5,126 bases of DNA, from assembly GCA_946480575.1 (NCBI GenBank), contig CAMLKF010000086.1:1-5126 (forward strand), in the 5' to 3' direction. The notes under the pieces are model-generated. The model did not search any database, was not told the origin of the DNA, and saw only the letters and a program-made list of their open reading frames with translations. The translations under genes were made by a program, and so were the position numbers. The number at the start of each line of letters is the position of its first letter. Position 1 is the first letter of the stretch. Shown here piece by piece: positions 1-4,412 of the stretch. Source of the stretch: an uncultured Nitrososphaera sp. GTDB lineage: Archaea; Thermoproteota; Nitrososphaeria; Nitrososphaerales; Nitrososphaeraceae.

Positions 1-2
1 CT

Positions 3-179
3 CTCTCTGCGATGGCCCATCTCAACAACATCCGCATTGTGGCCAGCCGCAATTTTGCAGAGGAGATCGCCCAATCCATCGAGCAAATTCTTGCAAAGCA
101 GGAAGGAAATTGCTGCAGCCAGCATCACCGGCAGCCCTGTGGACGACGCTTCTTCCGTCCAGGCTGCAAAAAGGATTGA
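3..179 (+). CDS. C-terminal end of an unidentified protein (5' end outside the window)
   Basis: An open frame runs from the left edge to TGA at 177-179. The first 35 or so residues (LSAMAHLNNIRIVASRNF, then an amphipathic Glu/Gln/Ile-rich helix ending in ILAKQ) read like the C-terminal strand and helix of a soluble protein. I do not recognise the family. The last 24 residues change character sharply: they hold four Cys and many Arg/His (CCSQHHRQPCGRR…). The +1 frame over the same bases gives a more ordinary Ala/Asp/Ser tail that ends at TAA 187-189, directly against the sat stop codon, so a one-base indel near 99-108 is possible. The gene is convergent with sat. Coding status is fairly likely; the identity and the true end are uncertain. 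Confidence 0.55.
   Translation, partial: LSAMAHLNNIRIVASRNFAEEIAQSIEQILAKQEGNCCSQHHRQPCGRRFFRPGCKKD
168..172 (-). terminator. possible T-run terminator for the cysH-sat operon
   Basis: Read on the minus strand, five T lie about 18 bases beyond the sat stop codon, inside the 3' end of the convergent gene. Archaeal RNA polymerase often stops at T-runs without a hairpin. Five T is a weak signal and no stem precedes it. Confidence 0.2.
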
Positions 180-189
180 TGACGGCTAA

Positions 190-1338
190 CTAGACGAACG
201 GCTCCTTGAACGACACTATCAGCTTTGCTATCTCGGGCCTCATCAGGTGCTCGGCAGGCATCTCGCCTGAGCTCACCATCTTCCTCATCTTTGTGCCGCT
301 CAATTCCTCCCGAAACTCTGGACCGTGCGGACAGTTGCGCTCGTTGGCATAGCTGAGGCACTTTTTGCAGTAGTAGAACGCCGGAAAGAACACAGGTTCT
401 ATTCCAAGATCGGGATAATCCTTGAAGATTTCATGCGCTGCAAATGGCTGGTAGTAAGTGCCGACGCCTGCGTGGTCGCGCCCCACTATAAAGTGAGAGC
501 AGCCAAAATTCTTCCTCATGATTGCATGGTGTATCGCCTCTTTCGGGCCGGCGTAGCGCATCTCCGTGTGAAGCGTGACAAACATCGCTCTGTCTTTTGG
601 GTAGTAATTTTCAATGAGCGTTTCATAGGCTGACAATATCACTTCATCCTTAAAGTCGCCTTGCTTTTTCTTGCCAATGAGCGGGTTGACAAACAGCCCG
701 TCGTAGAGGTTGAGCGCCGCTTTCTGCATCATTTCGTGCGCGACATGGGGCACATTTCTTGTCTGGAAGCCAACGACGGTCTTCCATCCTCTTTTTGCTA
801 TTTCTGTCCTTGTCTCCGCTGGGGTCATCCTTACTTTGCGCAGAGGCGACTGCGCGATCCTCCTGACGATGTCAACTCTGCCTCCGACCAGCCGGTCCTG
901 CATGTTGGCCATGTTTTCGACGCCTGGGTGCTTGATATCGTCTGTCTGGTAGACAGCCCTTGCGCACGCTAATTTGTCAAACGAATAGACTTCGTCAACA
1001 TGTAGGATTGCAAATTTCTCACCATTGGATGCAAGTATGACCTGCCCCGCGTCCTTCATCTTGGCGGCGGTCTGATCGTCAACGTCGAGAACTATGGGCA
1101 CCGTCCATGCAAGGCCGTTTTTCAGTCTGCCTTTTTTTACAATGCTCTGGAAATCCTCTTCGCCTACAAAGCCTTCAAGGGGGCTAAATATGCCGTCTGC
1201 GATATTTTCAATGTCATTTTGCAGATCGCTGCTCACCTGCATGGTGAACATCCCGTCTGCCTTTCTGTCAGAAGCAACAAACCTGTTTACAAGTCTGCCT
1301 CCATGGGGCAGGGGAATTGTATCGGCCAAAAATATCAC
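190..1338 (-). CDS. sat: sulfate adenylyltransferase (ATP sulfurylase)
   Basis: Catalyses ATP + sulfate to adenosine 5'-phosphosulfate (APS) + pyrophosphate, the activating step of sulfate assimilation, in the cytoplasm. The 382-residue protein has the usual length of the single-domain archaeal/bacterial enzyme. Visible signatures are the nucleotide/sulfate motif QTRNVPH (192-198), followed by AHE, the GRDHAGVG motif (286-293), and a zinc-site pattern C324-x2-C327…C336-x-H338 (CKKC…CPH). The C-terminal SGTKMRKMVSSGEMP segment (347-361) is typical of the family. No APS kinase domain is attached, so the product is APS. The start is GTG at 1338-1336, six bases after the cysH stop; a TTG at 1329-1327 would remove three residues. 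No clear Shine-Dalgarno sequence is visible, so translation may be coupled to cysH. All core motifs are intact. The gene symbol is secure. Confidence 0.96.
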   Translation of the reverse strand: MIFLADTIPLPHGGRLVNRFVASDRKADGMFTMQVSSDLQNDIENIADGIFSPLEGFVGEEDFQSIVKKGRLKNGLAWTVPIVLDVDDQTAAKMKDAGQVILASNGEKFAILHVDEVYSFDKLACARAVYQTDDIKHPGVENMANMQDRLVGGRVDIVRRIAQSPLRKVRMTPAETRTEIAKRGWKTVVGFQTRNVPHVAHEMMQKAALNLYDGLFVNPLIGKKKQGDFKDEVILSAYETLIENYYPKDRAMFVTLHTEMRYAGPKEAIHHAIMRKNFGCSHFIVGRDHAGVGTYYQPFAAHEIFKDYPDLGIEPVFFPAFYYCKKCLSYANERNCPHGPEFREELSGTKMRKMVSSGEMPAEHLMRPEIAKLIVSFKEPFV

Positions 1339-1343
1339 TACTA

Positions 1344-2087
1344 CTACTGCTTTTTCTTTTTGGTCGGGTCAAAGTGGAGGCCGCACTCTTTGGCTGCGGC
1401 ATTTTCCCACCACCACCTTCCTGCCCTCGGGTCTTCTCCTGGCTGCACCGCCCTTGTGCACGGCTCACAGCCGATGCTCGGGAAGCCCTTGTCATGCAGT
1501 GCATTGTAAGGAATGTTGTTCTTGCGGATATAATCCCAGACCATGTCGGAGCTCCAGTCAGCTATCGGGTTCAATTTCAGAATGCCGCCGTGGGCCGCGT
1601 CGATCTCTATTTTTTTGGTCGTGGACCTCGTGGCGACCTGATCCTTGCGCAGGCCGGTAATCCAGCCGTCAAGGTTGCTCAGAGCCCGATTGAGTGAGTG
1701 CACCTTTCTGATCTCACAGCAGAGCTTGCGGTTCTCTACGCTTTCGTACATCAAGTTCATGCCCTTTGACCTTATCATGTCCTCAACCTCTTTCTGGTCG
1801 GGAAAGAACGCCTCGATCTGGATGCTGTACCTTGCGCGGATGGCGTCCATGACATCATACGTCTCTTGGTTTAGCCGGCCGGTTTCAAGCGTAAACACCC
1901 TCGTCCTGTTCTTGTCTACCTTGACCATCATATCGATGACTGCGACGTCCTCTGCGCCAAAACTGGACGCAAGGGCGATTCTGGTTCCGAAAGTGTCAAG
2001 AGCCCATTTCAATACTTCTTGGGCAGACTTGCTCTCAAATTCGTCAGCGAGCTTTTCAAGTTGCACAGGAGTAAGCTTCTGCGCCAT
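1344..2087 (-). CDS. cysH: Fe-S type adenylylsulfate/phosphoadenylylsulfate reductase
   Basis: Reduces APS (or PAPS) to sulfite with thioredoxin-like electrons; this is the step after Sat. Numbered from the longest reading (254 residues, GTG at 2108), the protein shows the PPi-loop motif SSFGAED (48-54), two cysteine pairs C130-C131 and C214-x2-C217 that bind a 4Fe-4S cluster, a TGLRKDQ substrate motif (151-157), GEDPRAGRWWWE (224-235), and the catalytic ECGLHF with C242 near the C-terminus. In the family, the two cysteine pairs point to an APS reductase, which fits Sat without an APS kinase nearby. I chose the in-frame ATG at 2087-2085 (247 residues), because the TATA-like box at 2115-2128 would place the RNA start near 2095, downstream of the GTG. 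The short AAGGAG before the GTG sits only two bases away, which is too close. First gene of the cysH-sat operon. Confidence 0.94.
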   Translation of the reverse strand: MAQKLTPVQLEKLADEFESKSAQEVLKWALDTFGTRIALASSFGAEDVAVIDMMVKVDKNRTRVFTLETGRLNQETYDVMDAIRARYSIQIEAFFPDQKEVEDMIRSKGMNLMYESVENRKLCCEIRKVHSLNRALSNLDGWITGLRKDQVATRSTTKKIEIDAAHGGILKLNPIADWSSDMVWDYIRKNNIPYNALHDKGFPSIGCEPCTRAVQPGEDPRAGRWWWENAAAKECGLHFDPTKKKKQ

Positions 2088-2114
2088 ATATGGTGTGTAA
2101 AAGGTCACGACTCC

Positions 2115-2128
2115 TTATAATATTTATT
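2115..2128 (-). promoter_or_regulatory. TATA-like box of the cysH-sat operon
   Basis: On the minus strand the sequence reads AATAAATATTATAA. About 26 bases downstream of its centre falls near 2095, some eight bases before the ATG at 2087. This would give a leaderless or nearly leaderless message, which is common in archaea. The call rests on position and composition only. Confidence 0.45.
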
Positions 2129-2446
2129 CTGTGCACCGCAGGCTCTTACAAGTATATCCATTATCGGGAAATTGTTGGGGTTGGCCGACACAAAGAATTG
2201 TAAGCTAAGCTAGCTCGTTAATGCCAATCTACCCTGTATTCTTTTTTGAAAATCCGCCGTTACATGACAGTGTGAGAGCCTAACAATTTCGCACAGCAAT
2301 AGGTGCCTTGAATGCAGCCGCGTCTTTGAGTGCCCCAACATGTACTGCATGAACTCGTTTTACAATGGGCGATGCCATGAAATAGCCTCGAGGCGGCGCG
2401 GATTCATGAGAGCATAAAGAAGTTTGTTTATTAACCAGTATTCTTC
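2129..2446. other. intergenic region between the divergent cysH-sat and SelD-like genes
   Basis: More than 300 bases hold no gene I can support firmly. I looked for tRNA arms, rRNA and CRISPR units and found none. Visible items are a T6 run on the + strand at 2242-2247, a GTATAT stretch near 2152-2157 that could be a weak TATA element, a small palindrome CCTCGAGG near 2386-2393, and a candidate 32-codon reading frame on the minus strand, listed separately. The length exceeds what two core promoters need, so extra regulation or a small transcript is possible but not shown. Confidence 0.5.
2280..2378 (-). CDS. speculative 32-residue small protein
   Basis: ATG at 2378-2376 opens a frame to TAG at 2282-2280. 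GAGG lies seven bases upstream, a reasonable ribosome-binding spacing, and a weak TTTATG element lies about 40 bases upstream. The peptide begins MASPIVKRVHAVHVGALKD and ends in Cys. It is basic, with no membrane segment or known motif that I can see. A longer in-frame reading without a stop continues upstream into the start of the SelD-like gene on the opposite strand, which I regard as chance. It could equally be a relic or random. Low confidence. Confidence 0.15.
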   Translation of the reverse strand: MASPIVKRVHAVHVGALKDAAAFKAPIAVRNC

Positions 2447-2462
2447 TATATATTGTATAAAT
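2447..2462 (+). promoter_or_regulatory. TATA-like box of the SelD-like gene
   Basis: TATATATTGTATAAAT lies 34-49 bases upstream of the TTG start. A transcription start about 26 bases downstream would fall at roughly 2476-2484 and leave a short leader that still contains the AGGAG at 2488-2492. Two overlapping TATA options (2447-2454 and 2455-2462) cannot be separated by eye. Confidence 0.5.
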
Positions 2463-2487
2463 CCGCCTGCTAACAATATTGATCGCT

Positions 2488-2492
2488 AGGAG
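2488..2492 (+). promoter_or_regulatory. ribosome binding site deciding the TTG start of the SelD-like gene
   Basis: AGGAG lies three bases before TTG 2496 and nine bases before the second in-frame TTG at 2502. An in-frame TAG at 2487-2489 blocks any earlier start, and there is no nearby in-frame ATG or GTG. The usual 5-9 base spacing favours TTG 2502, which would shorten the protein by two residues. Confidence 0.45.
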
Positions 2493-2495
2493 AGA

Positions 2496-3908
2496 TTGTG
2501 GTTGGTTGATAATTTTTGGGAACATGTAGATCATTACAGAAAGCTCGGCTTTGACCCTCTCCGTTGGATTCCTGCCTGCTCAAACGAAGTTGACCCGCAC
2601 GTCCTGCGAAGCGCCCTGCAAGAGGCAAAAAAGAGCACCATCAAAGTCTCCCCTTCATGGTTCGACCCGTTCTACCATATCGAGGGCAAGACACCTGAGT
2701 TGACGAGAAGGGTGTACAGCCTTGCAAGCCCTATGGTTGACAAGGAAGTCGAAGTAAAGAGGGCGCTTGCAATCTTTCGCGTCCACACCGGGTCTGGCGA
2801 ATACACGCCATTGCTATCGGAAGCGCTGCAAAATTTCCTAAAAATCTTTAGCGCCAAAGTGGCAGTGTCAAGCGCGTCCGCGGTATTGACGGAGCACCCG
2901 GACGCCCAGTTTGCGATGTTTGATTACATCCAGCTCCACAGGGGCGACAAAGTGGGGTACATGCCGGCTGTCACTGCGGCGACGCAGGTCACAGACGTAA
3001 CAACGACGCCGGACTCTGACACGCATAGCAGCATCGCCATGACCTCTGCTATTGAAACTTTGAACCTGCTTGGGTGCGGGGTTTCGTCGTCGTTTAAGCT
3101 CTTCCCGGTATACGACGCGCCTTCGGAGGAGATGCTCGACAGGATTAGGTCGAACCTTGACGCATTTACATCGCGCTACAACCTTGCGATGGAGGATTAC
3201 AGCTCGCTCAAGATAGGCAAACTGTTCTACGGCACGAGCGCAATGGCAACTACCACAAAAGAGCTGCCGACGCGCTACGAGCAGGTGGAAGAAGGGATGG
3301 AAATCATGATAACAAACAAGTTCGGCGGCCTGCCTGCGATGAGCCTCTACACGCTTGCCCGCATGGATTCTGAAAACGTCATCAAGTATGAGACAAACGG
3401 CATCTCATACCAGGGCATTGTTGCGGCAAGGGACGAGGCGATAAAGAACCTGAGCGAGCCCCACTTTGCGCTTGGCAAGATAATAGCAAAATACTGCCCT
3501 GACTTTGGGGCTCCTTTTGACAAGAACGCGCACATTACTGTAGTCTACCCTGTCGGGCCGCGGGGCGTGTTTGCTCTGGGCTCGCTTGCAGAGCTGGCAA
3601 ACTCGCATCTGATAATTAACGAGCTTCCAGTCAAGCACGAGGACATGGCGCGGTTTGCGACTAAAGAGTTCGTTGTCGAAAACGCGACTGCCTCGCTGAA
3701 CGGCTGCCATCTGATAGTCGCCACGAGAGACACCGCCAACCTGATAATCGAGGACCTGAAGAAGCACAACTTTGCGCCAGAAAAGATAGGGTTCGTGTCA
3801 AGGAAAGGCACAGCGTCGGTAGCGTTTGGCCGGGACGCCGGCCAGTACGTGGCGTCCAAAGCGAAACTTGCGCACCTGACAAGCCCAGTCCAGCCTGCGG
3901 CTTCTTGA
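2496..3908 (+). CDS. SelD/PurM-like (selenophosphate synthetase-related) protein, probably not a canonical SelD
   Basis: A 470-residue soluble protein whose order of segments follows selenophosphate synthetase. PACSNEVDPHVL (26-37) matches the SelD catalytic GCGCKISPKVL segment, with C28 at the catalytic Cys position but Glu at the essential Lys. DTHSSIAMTSAIETLNLLG (175-193) matches the DFGRIAATNAISDIFAMGG helix. Residues 229-278 match the GGHSI…GLAVTG…LTKPLG stretch. VGPRGVFALGSLAELANS (353-370) matches the TGFGLLGHL helix. Residues 396-434 match DPQTSGGLL…AIGEL. The GGHSI, TDVTGFG and DPQTSGG signatures are replaced, so ATP/metal chemistry is altered or absent. SelD is about 350 residues; the extra length lies mostly before residue 175. 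The gene is divergent from cysH-sat, so a role in sulfur or selenium handling is plausible but inferred. The start is TTG (2496 or 2502). The family assignment comes from by-eye alignment with E. coli SelD recalled from memory. Confidence 0.7.
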   Translation: MWLVDNFWEHVDHYRKLGFDPLRWIPACSNEVDPHVLRSALQEAKKSTIKVSPSWFDPFYHIEGKTPELTRRVYSLASPMVDKEVEVKRALAIFRVHTGSGEYTPLLSEALQNFLKIFSAKVAVSSASAVLTEHPDAQFAMFDYIQLHRGDKVGYMPAVTAATQVTDVTTTPDSDTHSSIAMTSAIETLNLLGCGVSSSFKLFPVYDAPSEEMLDRIRSNLDAFTSRYNLAMEDYSSLKIGKLFYGTSAMATTTKELPTRYEQVEEGMEIMITNKFGGLPAMSLYTLARMDSENVIKYETNGISYQGIVAARDEAIKNLSEPHFALGKIIAKYCPDFGAPFDKNAHITVVYPVGPRGVFALGSLAELANSHLIINELPVKHEDMARFATKEFVVENATASLNGCHLIVATRDTANLIIEDLKKHNFAPEKIGFVSRKGTASVAFGRDAGQYVASKAKLAHLTSPVQPAAS

Positions 3909-3943
3909 AAAGTATCTTAGAGTATTCCTTAACCGGATTTTAC

Positions 3944-4039
3944 ATGCATCTGTCAGGCATCGCAAATACAACCCTTGGGCCATCTGTAGGGCCCAGCAGA
4001 ACAGGCAGAGAGAAAAAGGAAAAGCTATCCAAGTTATAG
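3944..4039 (+). CDS. speculative 31-residue small protein downstream of the SelD-like gene
   Basis: ATG at 3944 opens a 31-codon frame to TAG at 4037-4039, starting 35 bases after the SelD-like stop. The peptide starts MHLSGIANTTLGPSVGPS and ends in a strongly basic Lys-rich tail. No ribosome-binding site is visible. Codon third positions look partly like the neighbouring real gene, but a frame this short occurs often by chance. It may simply be 3' untranslated sequence. Confidence 0.15.
   Translation: MHLSGIANTTLGPSVGPSRTGREKKEKLSKL
3976..3995 (+). repeat. short inverted repeat (GGGCCC-type stem) after the SelD-like gene
   Basis: TGGGCC (3976-3981) pairs with GGCCCA (3990-3995) across eight bases, with one possible further G-U pair. 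It lies 68 bases past the stop codon. No T-run follows, so a classical terminator is not supported. It could stabilise the 3' end of the mRNA or be chance. Confidence 0.35.
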
Positions 4040-4062
4040 AACTTCTTAAGATAATTTTTCCG

Positions 4063-4069
4063 TATATTT
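4063..4069 (+). promoter_or_regulatory. TATA-like element left of the nested repeat block
   Basis: TATATTT follows an AT-rich stretch with a T5 run (4054-4059 region). A transcription start about 26 bases downstream would fall near 4092, inside the first CTGTTWAAC cluster, so a protein bound there would cover the start site. Positional inference only. Confidence 0.3.
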
Positions 4070-4083
4070 CTTTCAGTTGGTCT

Positions 4084-4120
4084 GTTTAACTGTTAAACAC
4101 GAAATGTTAAACAGTTAAAC
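4084..4120. repeat. left CTGTTWAAC cluster: 16-bp inverted repeat with a 5-base loop
   Basis: GTTTAACTGTTAAACA (4084-4099) and TGTTAAACAGTTAAAC (4105-4120) are inverted copies with one mismatch, separated by CGAAA. Each arm holds two copies of the 7-base core, so the cluster contains cores at 4084-4090, 4092-4098, 4106-4112 and 4114-4120. The left arm is itself a palindrome (GTTTAAC, T, GTTAAAC). The same core returns at 4310-4356, so this is a repeated binding-site-like unit and not just one hairpin. Confidence 0.85.
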
Positions 4121-4148
4121 AAAAGTGGGTCAAAGTAGCTGCGCAACG

Positions 4149-4162
4149 GCTGTGCAAACAGC
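4149..4162 (+). repeat. 5-bp hairpin with a GCAA (GNRA) tetraloop
   Basis: GCTGT, GCAA, ACAGC forms a perfect five-pair stem with a GNRA tetraloop if transcribed. GNRA caps are common in structured RNAs. It overlaps one GCTGYGCAA site, so the same bases are claimed by two possible pairings. Confidence 0.45.
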
Positions 4163-4175
4163 GTCAAAAACCACT

Positions 4176-4268
4176 ATGCACGCTTGCAAGACCTGTTCAT
4201 CAAATAGAAGACCCTTACGAGAGCGACCTATTATGATATGTCATTTTCCACGTACTGCAAGCGTGCAT
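4176..4268. repeat. perfect 13-bp inverted repeat enclosing the centre of the dyad
   Basis: ATGCACGCTTGCA (4176-4188) is exactly complementary, in reverse, to TGCAAGCGTGCAT (4256-4268), with 67 bases between them. Each arm itself holds a TGCA/GCGTGC-rich pattern. A perfect 13-base match at this distance is very unlikely by chance in a window of this size. Confidence 0.9.
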
Positions 4269-4284
4269 TGCACAGCATTGCACA
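4265..4284 (+). repeat. tandem 10-bp direct repeat GCATTGCACA x2
   Basis: GCATTGCACA occurs at 4265-4274 and again directly at 4275-4284 with no mismatch. It overlaps the right arm of the 13-bp inverted repeat and the two right-hand TTGCACARC sites. Tandem units of about one helical turn resemble iterons or operator arrays. Confidence 0.85.
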
Positions 4285-4286
4285 AC

Positions 4287-4292
4287 TTTTTT
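4287..4292 (+). terminator. T6 run after the repeat block
   Basis: Six T follow directly after the last TTGCACAAC site. As an archaeal T-run terminator it would end a transcript crossing the paired segments. It is weak alone, but its place just after the right-hand paired arms makes it worth noting. Confidence 0.3.
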
Positions 4293-4309
4293 CGCTCCTT
4301 GTAGATTTT

Positions 4310-4356
4310 GTTAAACAGGACAGACAAATTTCCTGTTAAACGCCGTTTAACAGGAA
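4310..4356. repeat. right CTGTTWAAC cluster with two alternative hairpins
   Basis: GTTAAACAGGA (4310-4320), TCCTGTTAAAC (4331-4341) and GTTTAACAGGA (4345-4355) are three copies of one 11-base unit. The second and third form a perfect inverted repeat around GCC, extended to 12 pairs by 4330 and 4356. The first and second can also pair, with one mismatch, across ten bases, so the two hairpins exclude each other. The cluster stands directly before the TATA-like element of the next gene, where an operator or TFB-site competitor could act. Confidence 0.85.
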
Positions 4357-4362
4357 TATTTA
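4355..4362 (+). promoter_or_regulatory. TATA-like element upstream of the small frameshifted gene
   Basis: AATATTTA begins at the last base of the right CTGTTWAAC copy. A start site about 26 bases downstream would be near 4385, some 28 bases before the ATG at 4413. A repressor bound at 4331-4356 would overlap the BRE region. Confidence 0.35.
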
Positions 4363-4380
4363 CTAAGTTTAGATCCTCCC

Positions 4381-4390
4381 CTATCGATAG
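4381..4390. repeat. perfect 10-bp palindrome CTATCGATAG
   Basis: The palindrome lies at the predicted transcription start of the downstream gene, between the TATA-like element and the ATG. It could be a dimer-binding site. A single 10-base palindrome is also expected now and then by chance. Confidence 0.35.
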
Positions 4391-4412
4391 AAAAATCAAT
4401 TAGAAGAAAAAG

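Larger units (their letters stand above)
4138..4286. repeat. paired inward-facing GCTGYGCAA sites
   Basis: Two copies lie on the left, GCTGCGCAA (4138-4146) and GCTGTGCAA (4149-4157), 11 bases apart. Two reverse-complement copies lie on the right, TTGCACAGC (4268-4276) and TTGCACAAC (4278-4286), 10 bases apart. A period of 10-11 bases puts neighbouring copies on the same face of the helix, which is typical of cooperative protein binding. Confidence 0.7.
4092..4292 (+). ncRNA. candidate structured non-coding RNA (hypothetical)
   Basis: Between a TATA-like element (4063-4069) and a T6 run (4287-4292) lie nested complementary segments. GCTGTGCAA (4149-4157) can pair with TTGCACAGC (4268-4276), and ATGCACGCTTGCA (4176-4188) with TGCAAGCGTGCAT (4256-4268). 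The two pairings share base 4268. A local hairpin with a GCAA loop lies at 4149-4162. No protein frame of note covers the block. The pairings suit an RNA of about 200 bases, but palindromic DNA binding sites would look the same. I cannot name an RNA family. Confidence 0.25.

Noticed and set aside
1094..1660. Long + strand frame crossing the sat and cysH genes
   Set aside because: It is antisense to two genes with intact catalytic motifs, and its translation is Ser/Cys/Pro-rich without domain features.
2160..2260. tRNA or known small RNA between the divergent genes
   Set aside because: No T-arm (GGTTCGAATCC-like) or cloverleaf pairing is visible; only a T6 run and small AGCT palindromes.
2379..2534. 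N-terminal extension of the 2280-2378 minus-strand frame
   Set aside because: It would overlap the start of the SelD-like gene and its promoter on the other strand, and reads as AT-rich translated intergenic DNA.
3405..3767. Minus-strand frames inside the SelD-like gene (also at 3545-3859 and 3661-3882)
   Set aside because: They are antisense to a coherent protein and have no start signals or recognisable composition.
3976..3995. Intrinsic terminator of the SelD-like gene
   Set aside because: The stem is only six pairs and no T-run follows it, so I list it only as an inverted repeat.
4105..4131. Resemblance of the stretch after the left cluster (GTTAAACAAAAGTGGGT) to an archaeal Orc1/Cdc6 origin-recognition box
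   Set aside because: Only a loose match to the A-run plus G-string idea. It is not repeated at the right cluster, and no cdc6/orc gene is in view. Kept only as one explanation for the block.
4082..4356. CRISPR array
   Set aside because: The repeats are short, inverted and irregularly spaced, and do not form direct repeats of 24-40 bases with equal spacers.
4081..4356. Classical insertion sequence or MITE with target-site duplication
   Set aside because: No transposase frame and no matching flanking direct repeat that I can see. The ends TCTGTTTAAC and GTTTAACAGGA are only imperfect terminal inverted repeats.
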